NCBI RefSeq assembly: GCF_000722695.1
Contig: NZ_JPFU01000008.1
Span: 56,002-120,001, forward strand
DNA: 64,000 bases
Source: Streptococcus mitis
GTDB taxonomy: Bacteria; Bacillota; Bacilli; Lactobacillales; Streptococcaceae
Reading direction: 5' to 3'
The notes below the pieces were generated by a model. The model saw only the letters and a list, made by a program, of their open reading frames with translations. It ran no database searches and was not told where the DNA came from. Positions 24,123 to 32,087 of the stretch are shown one piece after another. Position numbers and translations under genes: made by a program. Position 1 is the first letter of the stretch, and every line of letters begins with the position of its first letter.

Positions 24123-24596
24123 ATGCGTTGTCCAAAATGTGGGGCTACCAAGTCAAGTGTTATCGATAGTCGCCAAGCAGAAGAAGGGAACACCATTCGT
24201 AGAAGACGTGAGTGCGACGAATGCCAGCACCGTTTTACAACCTACGAACGAGTAGAAGAAAGAACCTTAGTGGTTGTTAAAAAAGATGGCACACGGGAAC
24301 AATTCTCCAGAGATAAAATCTTTAATGGGATTATCCGCTCAGCCCAGAAACGTCCTGTTTCAAGTGATGAAATCAACATGGTAGTCAATCGTATCGAACA
24401 GAAACTCCGTGGTCGAAATGAAAATGAAATTCAAAGTGAGGACATTGGTTCACTCGTCATGGAGGAGTTGGCTGAGTTGGATGAGATTACCTATGTGCGT
24501 TTTGCCAGTGTCTATCGTAGTTTTAAGGATGTCAGTGAGTTAGAGAGCTTGCTCCAACAAATCACCCAGTCTTCTAAAAAGAAAAAGGAAAGATAA
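24123..24596 (+). CDS. nrdR: transcriptional repressor NrdR
   Basis: 157 residues: an N-terminal zinc ribbon (MRCPKCG and [16 protein letters not shown], four Cys) and a central ATP-cone domain ([15 protein letters not shown] onward). NrdR represses ribonucleotide reductase genes in response to nucleotides. ATG at 24123 has AAGGAGGGAAAGG upstream. It abuts dnaB (ATG directly after its stop), so it opens an operon with the replication-restart genes, as in other streptococci. Confidence 0.95.
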
Positions 24597-25766
24597 ATGA
24601 AGCCAATTGACCGTTTTTCTTATCTAAAGAATAATCGGGTGTCGCAAGATACCTCATCTCTGGTACAGTGCTACCTCCCGATTATCGGTCAGGAGGCACT
24701 GAGCCTTTATCTTTATACCATCAGTTTTTGGGATAATGGTAGAAAGGAATACCTCTTTTCAAGTATTCTCAACCATCTCAACTTTGGGATGGATAGACTG
24801 ATAAAATCATTGAAAATCTTATCTGCTTTCAATCTTTTGACCCTCTATCAAAAGGGGGACGTTTATCAGCTAGCCCTCCATGCTCCTCTTTCAAGTCAAG
24901 ATTTCTTAGAACATCCTGTTTATCGCAGGCTTTTGGAGAAAAAGATTGGCGATGCAGCGGTGGAGGATTTGAAAGTTGAAAGTGCTGAGGGAGAAGAAAT
25001 ACCTGTCTCACTCAATCAAGTCTTTCCAGACTTGGCAGAACTAGGTAGTCAAGAAGACCTTGGTATTAAGAAGAAAGTAGCCAATGATTTTGACTTGGAC
25101 CATTTTCGTCAGCTCATGGCTCGAGACGGGCTTCGTTTTGCGGATGAGCAGTCAGATGTCTTGAACCTGTTTGCCATTGCTGAGGATAAGAAGTGGACTT
25201 GGTTTGAGACCTATCAATTGGCCAAGTCAACAGCTGTTTCCCAAGTCATTTCAACCAAACGTATGCGGGAAAAAATTGCTCAAAAACCTGTTTCCTCTGA
25301 CTTTAGTTCTAAGGAAGCAACCATTATCAAAGAGGCTAAAAGCAAGACTGCCCTGCAGTTCTTGGCAGAAATCAAGCAAACACGCAAGGGAACCATTACC
25401 CAAACAGAAAGAGAACTCTTGCAACAGATGGCTGGCTTGGGCTTGCTGGACGAAGTCATCAATATCATTCTCTTGTTGACCTTTAATAAGGTGGATTCGG
25501 CAAATATCAATGAGAAATATGCCATGAAGGTAGCTAATGACTATGCCTATCAAAAGATTCATTCAGCAGAAGAGGCAGTCTTGCGCATTCGTGAACGTGG
25601 GCAGAAGAATCAGGCTCAAAAAAGCAGTAAACAGAGTCCTGCCAAGTCCAATGTACCCAAGTGGAGCAATCCAGATTATAAGAATGAAACTAGCGAGGAA
25701 ACTCGTCTGGAACTAGAACGTAAGAAACAAGAACTATTAGCTCGATTAGAAAAAGGAGGAGATTAG
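24597..25766 (+). CDS. dnaB: DnaB replication initiation/membrane attachment protein
   Basis: 389-residue Firmicutes DnaB (not the helicase), a primosome loader with two DnaD-like domains. The N-terminal winged-helix region starts SYLKNNRVSQDTSSLVQCYL, the second DnaD-type domain lies at about 290-350 (NEKYAMKVANDYAYQKIHSA), and the tail is Lys/Glu-rich. It starts at the ATG immediately after the nrdR stop and dnaI follows directly, matching the conserved nrdR-dnaB-dnaI order. Confidence 0.93.
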   Translation: MKPIDRFSYLKNNRVSQDTSSLVQCYLPIIGQEALSLYLYTISFWDNGRKEYLFSSILNHLNFGMDRLIKSLKILSAFNLLTLYQKGDVYQLALHAPLSSQDFLEHPVYRRLLEKKIGDAAVEDLKVESAEGEEIPVSLNQVFPDLAELGSQEDLGIKKKVANDFDLDHFRQLMARDGLRFADEQSDVLNLFAIAEDKKWTWFETYQLAKSTAVSQVISTKRMREKIAQKPVSSDFSSKEATIIKEAKSKTALQFLAEIKQTRKGTITQTERELLQQMAGLGLLDEVINIILLLTFNKVDSANINEKYAMKVANDYAYQKIHSAEEAVLRIRERGQKNQAQKSSKQSPAKSNVPKWSNPDYKNETSEETRLELERKKQELLARLEKGGD

Positions 25767-26663
25767 ATGGAAAGTGTCGGAGACGTACTCAAGCGTCAAC
25801 CCAGCCGTTTTCATTATCAAGATTTGGTACAGAAGATCATGAAGGACCCTGATGTTGCGGCCTTTATCCAGCAAGAATCTCTTACTCCAGAGGAATTGAA
25901 TCGCAGTATCTCCAAGTTTAATCAGTACATCACCGAGAGAGACAAGTTTCTTCGTGGTGATACGGATTATATTGCCAAAGGCTACAAGCCGATTTTGGTT
26001 ATGAATCATGGTTATGCGGACGTTTCTTATGAAGAAACTCCTGAACTAATCGCAGCGGAAAAAGAAGCGGCTATTAAGAACCGTCTTAAGTTAATCAATC
26101 TACCAGCCAGTCTTAAGAAAGCTAGTTTAGCTCAAGTAGACTTGGATGATTTGGGGCGCTTGCCAGTTTTTGAAAAGCTACTAGCCTTTGTGGAGCAGTA
26201 TCCAGCTATTCGAAAAGGTCTTTACCTATATGGAGATTTTGGTGTGGGCAAAAGTTTCATGGTGGCTGCCCTAGCCCATGATTTGTCAGAAAAACGTGGT
26301 GTTTCATCAACTCTCCTCCACTATCCGAGCTTTGTCATTGATGTCAAAAATGCTATCGGTGATGGCAATGTCAAGACCTTGGTAGATGAGATTAAGCTTT
26401 CTGAAGTCCTGATTTTAGATGATATTGGTGCCGAGCAATCAACAGCTTGGGTGCGGGATGAAATCCTGCAAGTCATTCTCCAATATCGGATGCAGGAAAA
26501 TTTACCGACCTTTTTCACCTCCAACTTCAACTTTGAAGAATTGGAGCAGCATTTCGCTAAAGGGAAGCATGGAAATGACGAAACCTGGGAAGCCAGACGG
26601 GTCATGGAACGCATCCGTTATTTGGCTGAGGAGACTCGTTTAGAAGGAGTAAACCGTCGATGA
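25767..26663 (+). CDS. dnaI: primosomal protein DnaI (helicase loader)
   Basis: 298-residue AAA+ ATPase that loads the replicative helicase. It has an N-terminal helicase-binding region, Walker A GDFGVGKSFM (about residue 155) and Walker B VLILDDIG. The arginine finger lies in the RRVMERI region. It starts directly after dnaB and overlaps the nitroreductase gene by 4 bases. Confidence 0.94.
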   Translation: MESVGDVLKRQPSRFHYQDLVQKIMKDPDVAAFIQQESLTPEELNRSISKFNQYITERDKFLRGDTDYIAKGYKPILVMNHGYADVSYEETPELIAAEKEAAIKNRLKLINLPASLKKASLAQVDLDDLGRLPVFEKLLAFVEQYPAIRKGLYLYGDFGVGKSFMVAALAHDLSEKRGVSSTLLHYPSFVIDVKNAIGDGNVKTLVDEIKLSEVLILDDIGAEQSTAWVRDEILQVILQYRMQENLPTFFTSNFNFEELEQHFAKGKHGNDETWEARRVMERIRYLAEETRLEGVNRR

Positions 26664-27373
26664 CAGAAACAATCAAATTGATGAAGGCTCACACTTCAGT
26701 ACGCAGGTTTAAAGAGCAAGCCCTTCCTCAGGAAGACTTGACTGAAATTTTGACAGCAGCCCAGATGGCCTCGTCTTGGAAAAATTTCCAATCCTACTCT
26801 GTGATTGTGGTACGAAGTCAAGAGAAGAAAGATGCTCTGTATGAATTGGTACCTCAAGAAGCTATTCGCCAGTCTGCTGTTTTCCTTCTCTTTGTCGGAG
26901 ATTTGAACAGAGCGGAAAAGGGAGCCCAGCTTCATACTGACAACTTCCAACCTCAAGGTGTAGAAGGTCTCTTGATTAGTTCAGTCGATGCGGCTCTTGC
27001 TGGTCAAAATGCCCTGCTGGCAGCTGAAAGCTTGGGCTATGGTGGTGTGATTATCGGTTTGGTTCGATACAAGTCAGAAGAAGTGGTAGAGCTTTTTAAC
27101 CTGCCTGACTACACCTATCCTATCTTTGGGATGGCACTAGGTGTGCCAAATGAGGAACATGAAGTCAAACCTCGCTTGCCATTGAATCAGGTGGTATTTG
27201 AGGAAGAATATCAGGAACAAACGGTTGATGTGATTGAGGCTTACGACCGTGTACAGGCTGACTATGCTGGAGCGCGTGCGACCACAAGCTGGAGTCAGCG
27301 CCTAGCCGAACAGTTTGGTCAAGCAGAACCAAGTTCAACTAGAAAAAATCTTGAACTGAAGAAGTTATTGTAG
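26660..27373 (+). CDS. NADPH-dependent nitroreductase/flavin oxidoreductase
   Basis: 237-residue FMN protein of the NfsA/FRP type. The N-terminal TSVRRF (FMN phosphate contact) and AAQMASSWKNFQSYSVIVV segments match, as does the GGVIIGLVR FMN-binding region. It reduces nitro compounds, quinones or flavin with NAD(P)H; the physiological substrate is unknown. Coupled to dnaI through an ATGA overlap, with der 13 bases further on. Confidence 0.87.
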   Translation: MTETIKLMKAHTSVRRFKEQALPQEDLTEILTAAQMASSWKNFQSYSVIVVRSQEKKDALYELVPQEAIRQSAVFLLFVGDLNRAEKGAQLHTDNFQPQGVEGLLISSVDAALAGQNALLAAESLGYGGVIIGLVRYKSEEVVELFNLPDYTYPIFGMALGVPNEEHEVKPRLPLNQVVFEEEYQEQTVDVIEAYDRVQADYAGARATTSWSQRLAEQFGQAEPSSTRKNLELKKLL

Positions 27374-27386
27374 AAAGTGAGAAATT

Positions 27387-28697
27387 ATGGCCCTACCAAC
27401 TATTGCCATTGTAGGACGTCCCAATGTTGGGAAATCAACCCTATTTAATCGGATCGCTGGTGAGCGAATCTCCATTGTAGAAGATGTCGAAGGGGTGACA
27501 CGTGACCGTATCTATGCGACGGGTGAGTGGCTCAATCGTTCTTTTAGCATGATTGATACAGGAGGAATCGATGATGTCGATGCTCCGTTCATGGAACAAA
27601 TCAAGCACCAGGCAGAAATTGCCATGGAAGAAGCCGATGTTATCGTCTTTGTCGTGTCTGGTAAGGAAGGGATTACCGATGCAGACGAGTACGTAGCCCG
27701 TAAGCTTTATAAGACCCACAAACCAGTTATCCTTGCAGTTAACAAGGTGGACAACCCTGAGATGCGAAATGATATCTATGATTTTTATGCCCTCGGTTTG
27801 GGTGAACCATTGCCTATCTCATCTGTCCATGGTATTGGTACAGGGGATGTGCTAGATGCAATCGTAGAAAATCTTCCAAATGAATATGAAGAAGAAAACC
27901 CAGATGTGATTAAGTTTAGCTTGATTGGTCGTCCTAATGTCGGAAAATCAAGCTTGATTAATGCTATCTTGGGAGAAGACCGTGTCATTGCCAGTCCAGT
28001 TGCTGGAACAACGCGTGACGCCATTGATACCCACTTTACAGATACAGATGGTCAAGAGTTTACCATGATTGATACGGCTGGTATGCGTAAGTCTGGTAAG
28101 GTCTATGAAAATACTGAGAAATACTCTGTTATGCGTGCCATGCGAGCTATTGACCGTTCAGATGTGGTCTTGATGGTCATCAATGCAGAAGAAGGTATCC
28201 GTGAATACGACAAGCGTATTGCAGGATTTGCCCATGAAGCTGGTAAAGGAATGATTATCGTGGTCAACAAGTGGGATACGCTTGAAAAAGACAACCACAC
28301 TATGAAAAACTGGGAAGAAGATATCCGTGATCAGTTCCAATACCTGCCTTACGCACCGATTATCTTTGTATCAGCTTTGACCAAGCAACGCCTCCACAAA
28401 CTTCCTGAGATGATTAAGCAAATCAGTGAAAGTCAAAACACACGTATTCCATCAGCTGTCTTGAACGATGTGATTATGGATGCTATTGCCATTAACCCAA
28501 CACCGACAGACAAAGGGAAACGTCTTAAGATTTTCTATGCGACCCAAGTGGCAACTAAACCACCGACCTTTGTTATCTTTGTCAACGAAGAAGAACTCAT
28601 GCACTTTTCTTACTTGCGTTTCTTGGAAAATCAAATCCGCAAGGCCTTTGTCTTTGAAGGAACACCAATCCATCTCATCGCAAGAAAACGCAAATAA
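27387..28697 (+). CDS. der: ribosome-associated GTPase Der (EngA)
   Basis: 436-residue essential GTPase with two tandem G domains: G1 [12 protein letters not shown] near residue 10 and [12 protein letters not shown] near 183, G3 DTGG and DTAG, G4 NKVD and NKWD. The C-terminal KH-like domain follows. It acts in 50S ribosomal subunit assembly. Last gene of the operon, followed by a terminator. Confidence 0.96.
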   Translation: MALPTIAIVGRPNVGKSTLFNRIAGERISIVEDVEGVTRDRIYATGEWLNRSFSMIDTGGIDDVDAPFMEQIKHQAEIAMEEADVIVFVVSGKEGITDADEYVARKLYKTHKPVILAVNKVDNPEMRNDIYDFYALGLGEPLPISSVHGIGTGDVLDAIVENLPNEYEEENPDVIKFSLIGRPNVGKSSLINAILGEDRVIASPVAGTTRDAIDTHFTDTDGQEFTMIDTAGMRKSGKVYENTEKYSVMRAMRAIDRSDVVLMVINAEEGIREYDKRIAGFAHEAGKGMIIVVNKWDTLEKDNHTMKNWEEDIRDQFQYLPYAPIIFVSALTKQRLHKLPEMIKQISESQNTRIPSAVLNDVIMDAIAINPTPTDKGKRLKIFYATQVATKPPTFVIFVNEEELMHFSYLRFLENQIRKAFVFEGTPIHLIARKRK

Positions 28698-28705
28698 AAA
28701 AGTAG

Positions 28706-28734
28706 AATCTGGAATGACATTTCCAGATTTTTTT
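28706..28734 (+). terminator. terminator after der
   Basis: AATCTGGAA and TTCCAGATT arms followed by T7. Confidence 0.85.
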
Positions 28735-28781
28735 GATAGAATAAAGGTGAAGAAAACGCTATCAAATAGAGGGGGCTGGTG

Positions 28782-29117
28782 ATGAAACATTTGTTTAAAT
28801 TCTTATTTTTAGCACCTTACTTTTATTTTGATAACTGGATTGAAAAGGCCAACAGAAATAGTAAATTTTTCCCAATTTTTTACTATTTTTACTGGTTTTA
28901 CATCCCCCTCTATGCTCTTTTTAGCCTTGCTTGGACAGTTATTTCAGTTCTGTTTTTCAATATCGTCTTGAGAAATGTGGCAGATATCAAGCTTTGGGGC
29001 ATTTGGCTATTATTACTATTTATTGCTTTTGCTAGTGACTGGTTAGACTATATCTGTTTCAAAAAAATGTTTCGCTTGAGACGGGAGCTAGGGAAGTCTA
29101 AAGCGGGGAGACATTGA
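28782..29117 (+). CDS. small membrane protein (paralogue A)
   Basis: 111-residue protein with two or three hydrophobic helices, an aromatic segment FYYFYWFYIPLYALFSL and a positively charged tail FRLRRELGKSK. I do not recognise a function. ATG at 28782 follows a GAGGGGG ribosome-binding site. The next gene is a clear paralogue with the same NRNSKxFPIxYYFYW core and the same tail, so this is a tandem duplication. Confidence 0.65.
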   Translation: MKHLFKFLFLAPYFYFDNWIEKANRNSKFFPIFYYFYWFYIPLYALFSLAWTVISVLFFNIVLRNVADIKLWGIWLLLLFIAFASDWLDYICFKKMFRLRRELGKSKAGRH

Positions 29118-29182
29118 TTTATATTGGTAGTAACATTTAATAGAATGAAACTAAAGAAAACAATTTCAAAGAGGAGGTGTCG

Positions 29183-29545
29183 ATGACGAGATTGTCCTTT
29201 AATTGGTTTCATTTAATACTCTTATTTCCTTGTTTATATTTTTTCTATTGGATAGACAATGCTGACAGAAACAGTAAAATTTTCCCCATCTTATACTATT
29301 TTTACTGGATTTATATTTCCCTTTTAGCTCTGTTTAGCTTGGATATGACAATTTTTTCATTCTTATTTTTCCCTTTTGTTCTAGATTATGTATCAGATGC
29401 TAGTACTTGGGGTGTTTGGTTGCTTCTGATAGTCTTATCTCTAGGCAGTGACTGGTTAACCTATATCTTTTTCAAAAACATGTTTCGCTTGAGACGGGAG
29501 TTAGGGAAGTCTAAAGGTGTGAATAAAGAAAGGGGTAGGAACTAA
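29183..29545 (+). CDS. small membrane protein (paralogue B)
   Basis: 120-residue paralogue of the preceding gene, sharing ADRNSKIFPILYYFYW and the C-terminal MFRLRRELGKSK. Both end in basic tails likely to lie in the cytoplasm. ATG at 29183 follows GAGGAGG. No known function; the pair may form a hetero-oligomer. A strong terminator follows. Confidence 0.65.
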   Translation: MTRLSFNWFHLILLFPCLYFFYWIDNADRNSKIFPILYYFYWIYISLLALFSLDMTIFSFLFFPFVLDYVSDASTWGVWLLLIVLSLGSDWLTYIFFKNMFRLRRELGKSKGVNKERGRN

Positions 29546-29550
29546 AAAAT

Positions 29551-29596
29551 GACTGTATCTATGATTTGTTTATGGAGCTATAGATACAGTCGTTTT
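29551..29596 (+). terminator. terminator after paralogue pair
   Basis: GACTGTATCTAT and ATAGATACAGTC arms (12 bases), then GTTTTTATTTT. Confidence 0.85.
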
Positions 29597-29634
29597 TATT
29601 TTAATCGTGAAACTTGAGAGAAGTGTTCGTCTTG

Positions 29635-29741
29635 TATAGTAGATTGAATCTGGAATAATACAATACAAGTGCTAAATCACTGGTATAAATTGCTTTAAAT
29701 TCCCTAATCAATTTGTTTGCATTCTATTCCAATATACTATA
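29635..29741. repeat. RUP-like 107-bp repeat
   Basis: Bounded by imperfect terminal inverted repeats beginning TATAGTAGATTGAATCTGGA on the left and, reverse complemented, TATAGTATATTGGAATAGAA on the right. The total length is exactly 107 bases, the size of pneumococcal RUP elements. The termini resemble those of IS630-Spn1 (TATAGTAAATTGAAAC at 56415). Confidence 0.7.
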
Positions 29742-29766
29742 ATAAAATGATGAGAGTTATTACAAA

Positions 29767-30618
29767 TTATAGGTTTGAAAAATCATTAATTTCTTTTTCG
29801 AGTAATTTAACTAATGCCTCTTCTTTAGTTAATTGTAATAAAGTTATTCCTTTATGAATCAAATCGGAGTTATGTTGTAGTATTCCCAAGCGTACTTGAG
29901 AAAATCCAAGAATATCGTATATTTTTAATTCTTCTGCTAATACCAAAAGTTGTAGGGTGATTGTTTCACATTCTTTGAATAAATGATGTTGAAAATATAC
30001 AGTGGAGAGATTAGCTAAAAAAGATGATAAAAATACTTTTGTTTCTCGGAAGTATTTATATTTCTCGATGGTTTTCATAATTCTATCAATAAGACGGGGA
30101 AGATTTTCTGAAGGAAAGAAAAAGAGAATGGTTCCTAGCAATTTCAAATCACTAATGTACCATGTATCCATAGGTTCAAGATAGTCCCAAACTTCTTCAG
30201 ACAAATCTTTCAAGACGTGGTTGTTTTTGAATCCTTTGGTTTGTAACTCTGTGACAATTTTTGTATGACGATAGATGTTTTGAATAGGAACATCGTGATG
30301 TGTCTTAAGATATTTTTGACATTTCTCAGTAAGTTTAACCATTTTTCTAGTATCCTGAAGAATAGATGGATTTTGGCTCTCTATAATAATATCTCGTCTT
30401 TCACTAGGGTGGTATTCGTTGCATATATACTTGAATTCTGCTAAGCTCATATCAATTTGTTCAAGAAGAAATACCATGTTTTCAAAACTGGGAATAACTT
30501 TACCGTGTTCAATATTTGTTAGAGTTGTCCTATGTATGACTTGTCCACATACATCTTGTTGGGTCAATCCTTTTGACTTTCGAATTTCTTTAAAAATTTG
30601 TCCATAATCCCATCTCAT
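29767..30618 (-). CDS. Rgg/ComR-like peptide-sensing regulator
   Basis: 283 residues: XRE helix-turn-helix at about 8-60 (IFKEIRKSKGLTQQDVCGQV, TTLTNIEHGKVIPS) followed by a TPR-like helical domain to the C-terminus, the Rgg layout. The start is ATG with AGGAGGAAC upstream. It is divergent from a 29-residue peptide gene whose C-terminus holds a Trp-x-Trp motif, so it is probably the cytoplasmic receptor of that peptide after import by the oligopeptide permease. Targets probably include the peptide gene and the phospholipase beyond it. Confidence 0.85.
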   Translation of the reverse strand: MRWDYGQIFKEIRKSKGLTQQDVCGQVIHRTTLTNIEHGKVIPSFENMVFLLEQIDMSLAEFKYICNEYHPSERRDIIIESQNPSILQDTRKMVKLTEKCQKYLKTHHDVPIQNIYRHTKIVTELQTKGFKNNHVLKDLSEEVWDYLEPMDTWYISDLKLLGTILFFFPSENLPRLIDRIMKTIEKYKYFRETKVFLSSFLANLSTVYFQHHLFKECETITLQLLVLAEELKIYDILGFSQVRLGILQHNSDLIHKGITLLQLTKEEALVKLLEKEINDFSNL

Positions 30619-30628
30619 ATTGTTCCTC

Positions 30629-30686
30629 CTAGAAAAATGTGAATATTTTCTACATTTATAAAAAACGTAGAAAAATGTGGTATTAT
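30629..30686 (+). promoter_or_regulatory. Rgg-type operator repeats and extended -10 promoter of peptide gene
   Basis: TAGAAAAATGTG is directly repeated (near 30629 and 30668), with an inverted partner (TTCTACATTT) between them. The second copy runs into an extended -10, TGG-TATTAT (30681-30686). No TTGACA -35 is present, consistent with activator dependence. Confidence 0.5.
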
Positions 30687-30711
30687 TATATCAAAAAGGA
30701 GGGAAAAAGTC

Positions 30712-30801
30712 ATGGAAATAGAAGATTCACTTAATTTTGTTATATATTGTAATGACTGGGAACCTCTAATCCCATGGTTTGATATATGGTTTTGGGAGTG
30801 A
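30712..30801 (+). CDS. 29-aa Trp-x-Trp peptide, candidate Rgg pheromone
   Basis: Short ORF with an excellent ribosome-binding site (AAGGAGG, 8-9 bases before ATG). The sequence is acidic at the N-terminus (MEIEDSLNF), has a mixed middle, and ends DIWFWE. The C-terminal W-F-W resembles Rgg-linked pheromones with a Trp-x-Trp motif, such as RtgS-type peptides. It has no double-glycine leader and no typical signal peptide, as for SHP/ComS precursors. It is divergent from the Rgg-type gene. The mature peptide would be the last 6 to 10 residues. Confidence 0.65.
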   Translation: MEIEDSLNFVIYCNDWEPLIPWFDIWFWE

Positions 30802-30969
30802 GTGACTGATTGATATGTTATTTGTATTATTTAGTTGAGTTTTGACATACTTGTTTTTTGTATTTTTATTATAGCGAAACTAAAATATTTTATAGCTTAT
30901 AGATAAGGAGGAGAATATATGAAATATCATCTGTTAGAATAATATAAAACATGTATTTCTTAAACTGAT

Positions 30970-30998
30970 TTGACAAGCTTTAAGTTTATGTGTATTTA
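30970..30998 (+). promoter_or_regulatory. promoter of phospholipase gene
   Basis: TTGACA (30970-30975), 17-base spacer, TATTTA (30993-30998). An earlier TTGACA at 30842 precedes a 7-codon reading frame (MKYHLLE) with a strong RBS near 30919, perhaps a leader or gene remnant. A hairpin (TTTACCAAAA/TTTTGGTAAA, 31004-31033) lies in the leader of the phospholipase transcript. Confidence 0.5.
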
Positions 30999-31085
30999 GT
31001 ATATTTACCAAAAATCAACTTTCTTTTGGTAAAAATATTGTTTGTGTATTTGGCTTATAACTTATGTTTATTAGGAGGAGTAGTC

Positions 31086-31661
31086 ATGAAAACTATCGTT
31101 AAAATTTGTTTAGCTTCTTTATCCGCCTTTTTACTTCTATTTGCTGGAAAAAATGTTTTTGCAGACTCTAATTCACATGGTAACTTAAACTCTTTGGAAG
31201 TTAGCGATAGAAGTTTTCGTAACGGAGAATTGTTGAAGAGTTATCTTGTAAAAGATAAAGATAGGATTTATTTTGATTATGATAAAGCGGTTCAAGATAA
31301 ACAAGCGAAAGATGTAATTGACATGGGTTTATTGGTAGAGACAATAAGCGAAGACTATAGTTCAAATACGTTTACACCTGCTAAATATTTTAAGGCAGGA
31401 TTGCCTGTTCACGGGAATTACTGTGGTCCTGGTTACGACGGGGAAGGATTTACTTTACCTGTGGTAGACGTTTTGGATCAAGGTTGCCAAAATCATGATA
31501 GATGTTACAAGTGGGGAGCTGGTATTGGAGCTAATTGTGAGTGTAATCGTCAGTTAGTCGATTTTATAAAAGTTAACAGACGTTGGATACCAGAAAGTAC
31601 CTTATGGGTTGCGGATGCTATCAGAGTTTATTTTGAAACGATTGGAGCTATAGGATGTTGA
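31086..31661 (+). CDS. secreted phospholipase A2
   Basis: 191 residues: signal peptide to about residue 26 (ALA-type end NVFADS), then a prokaryotic PLA2 domain. The calcium-loop motif NYCGPGYDGEG is at 111-121, and the catalytic helix DQGCQNHDRCY has His137-Asp138. Paired Cys residues (113, 134, 140, 151, 153, 191) suggest disulfides. It would hydrolyse the sn-2 ester of phospholipids outside the cell, like streptococcal SlaA. ATG at 31086 has TAGGAGGAG upstream. Its position beyond an Rgg-peptide pair suggests pheromone control. The downstream membrane protein overlaps by 7 bases and could be an immunity or export partner. Confidence 0.83.
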   Translation: MKTIVKICLASLSAFLLLFAGKNVFADSNSHGNLNSLEVSDRSFRNGELLKSYLVKDKDRIYFDYDKAVQDKQAKDVIDMGLLVETISEDYSSNTFTPAKYFKAGLPVHGNYCGPGYDGEGFTLPVVDVLDQGCQNHDRCYKWGAGIGANCECNRQLVDFIKVNRRWIPESTLWVADAIRVYFETIGAIGC

Positions 31662-31942
31662 ATCTAAAATCATTTATTACACGCTATTCTAAGGTCTATA
31701 TTGGTTTAGTTCTGTTGATCTGGATTGCTTTCTTCTTTCTTCCTTGGGGCAGTCCGATTCTGGGGGGAAAGATTGACCTCTTCAGCATACAGAAAGTCTT
31801 GCTAGTTTTTGGTATTCTGTCGATTTTGATGGCCTTGCTGTCCAAGAAAGTCAGTCTCTTTGTTTTTGGATTGATCTGCTGTTTTTCTCTTTGGATTAAT
31901 CTATTTATCCTATTTGCTATTTTGCCGATTTTTGGCAATTAA
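31655..31942 (+). CDS. small hydrophobic membrane protein
   Basis: 95 residues with three predicted membrane helices and few charged residues. Unknown family. It overlaps the phospholipase stop, so it is translationally coupled; a self-protection role is possible but unsupported. A terminator follows, closing the transcript before secA. Confidence 0.6.
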   Translation: MLNLKSFITRYSKVYIGLVLLIWIAFFFLPWGSPILGGKIDLFSIQKVLLVFGILSILMALLSKKVSLFVFGLICCFSLWINLFILFAILPIFGN

Positions 31943-31958
31943 AGTATCATAAAAGTCA

Positions 31959-31990
31959 GAGAGGTTAGCTTGGAAACTAGCCTCTTTTTC
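31959..31990 (+). terminator. terminator before secA
   Basis: GAGGTTAG and CTAGCCTC arms around CTTGGAAA, then T5. Confidence 0.75.
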
Positions 31991-32087
31991 CTTTTCAAAA
32001 TGGGGATTCTTCCTTGAAAATAATCAGTAATTGTGCTAAAATTAAAAGAACATTCTAAAATATTCGGAATTTAAAGTAAGGAAAAAC

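Noticed and set aside
30919..30942. 7-codon ORF (MKYHLLE) with a strong RBS
   Set aside because: Too short and unlike pheromones; kept as a possible leader only, not listed as a gene.
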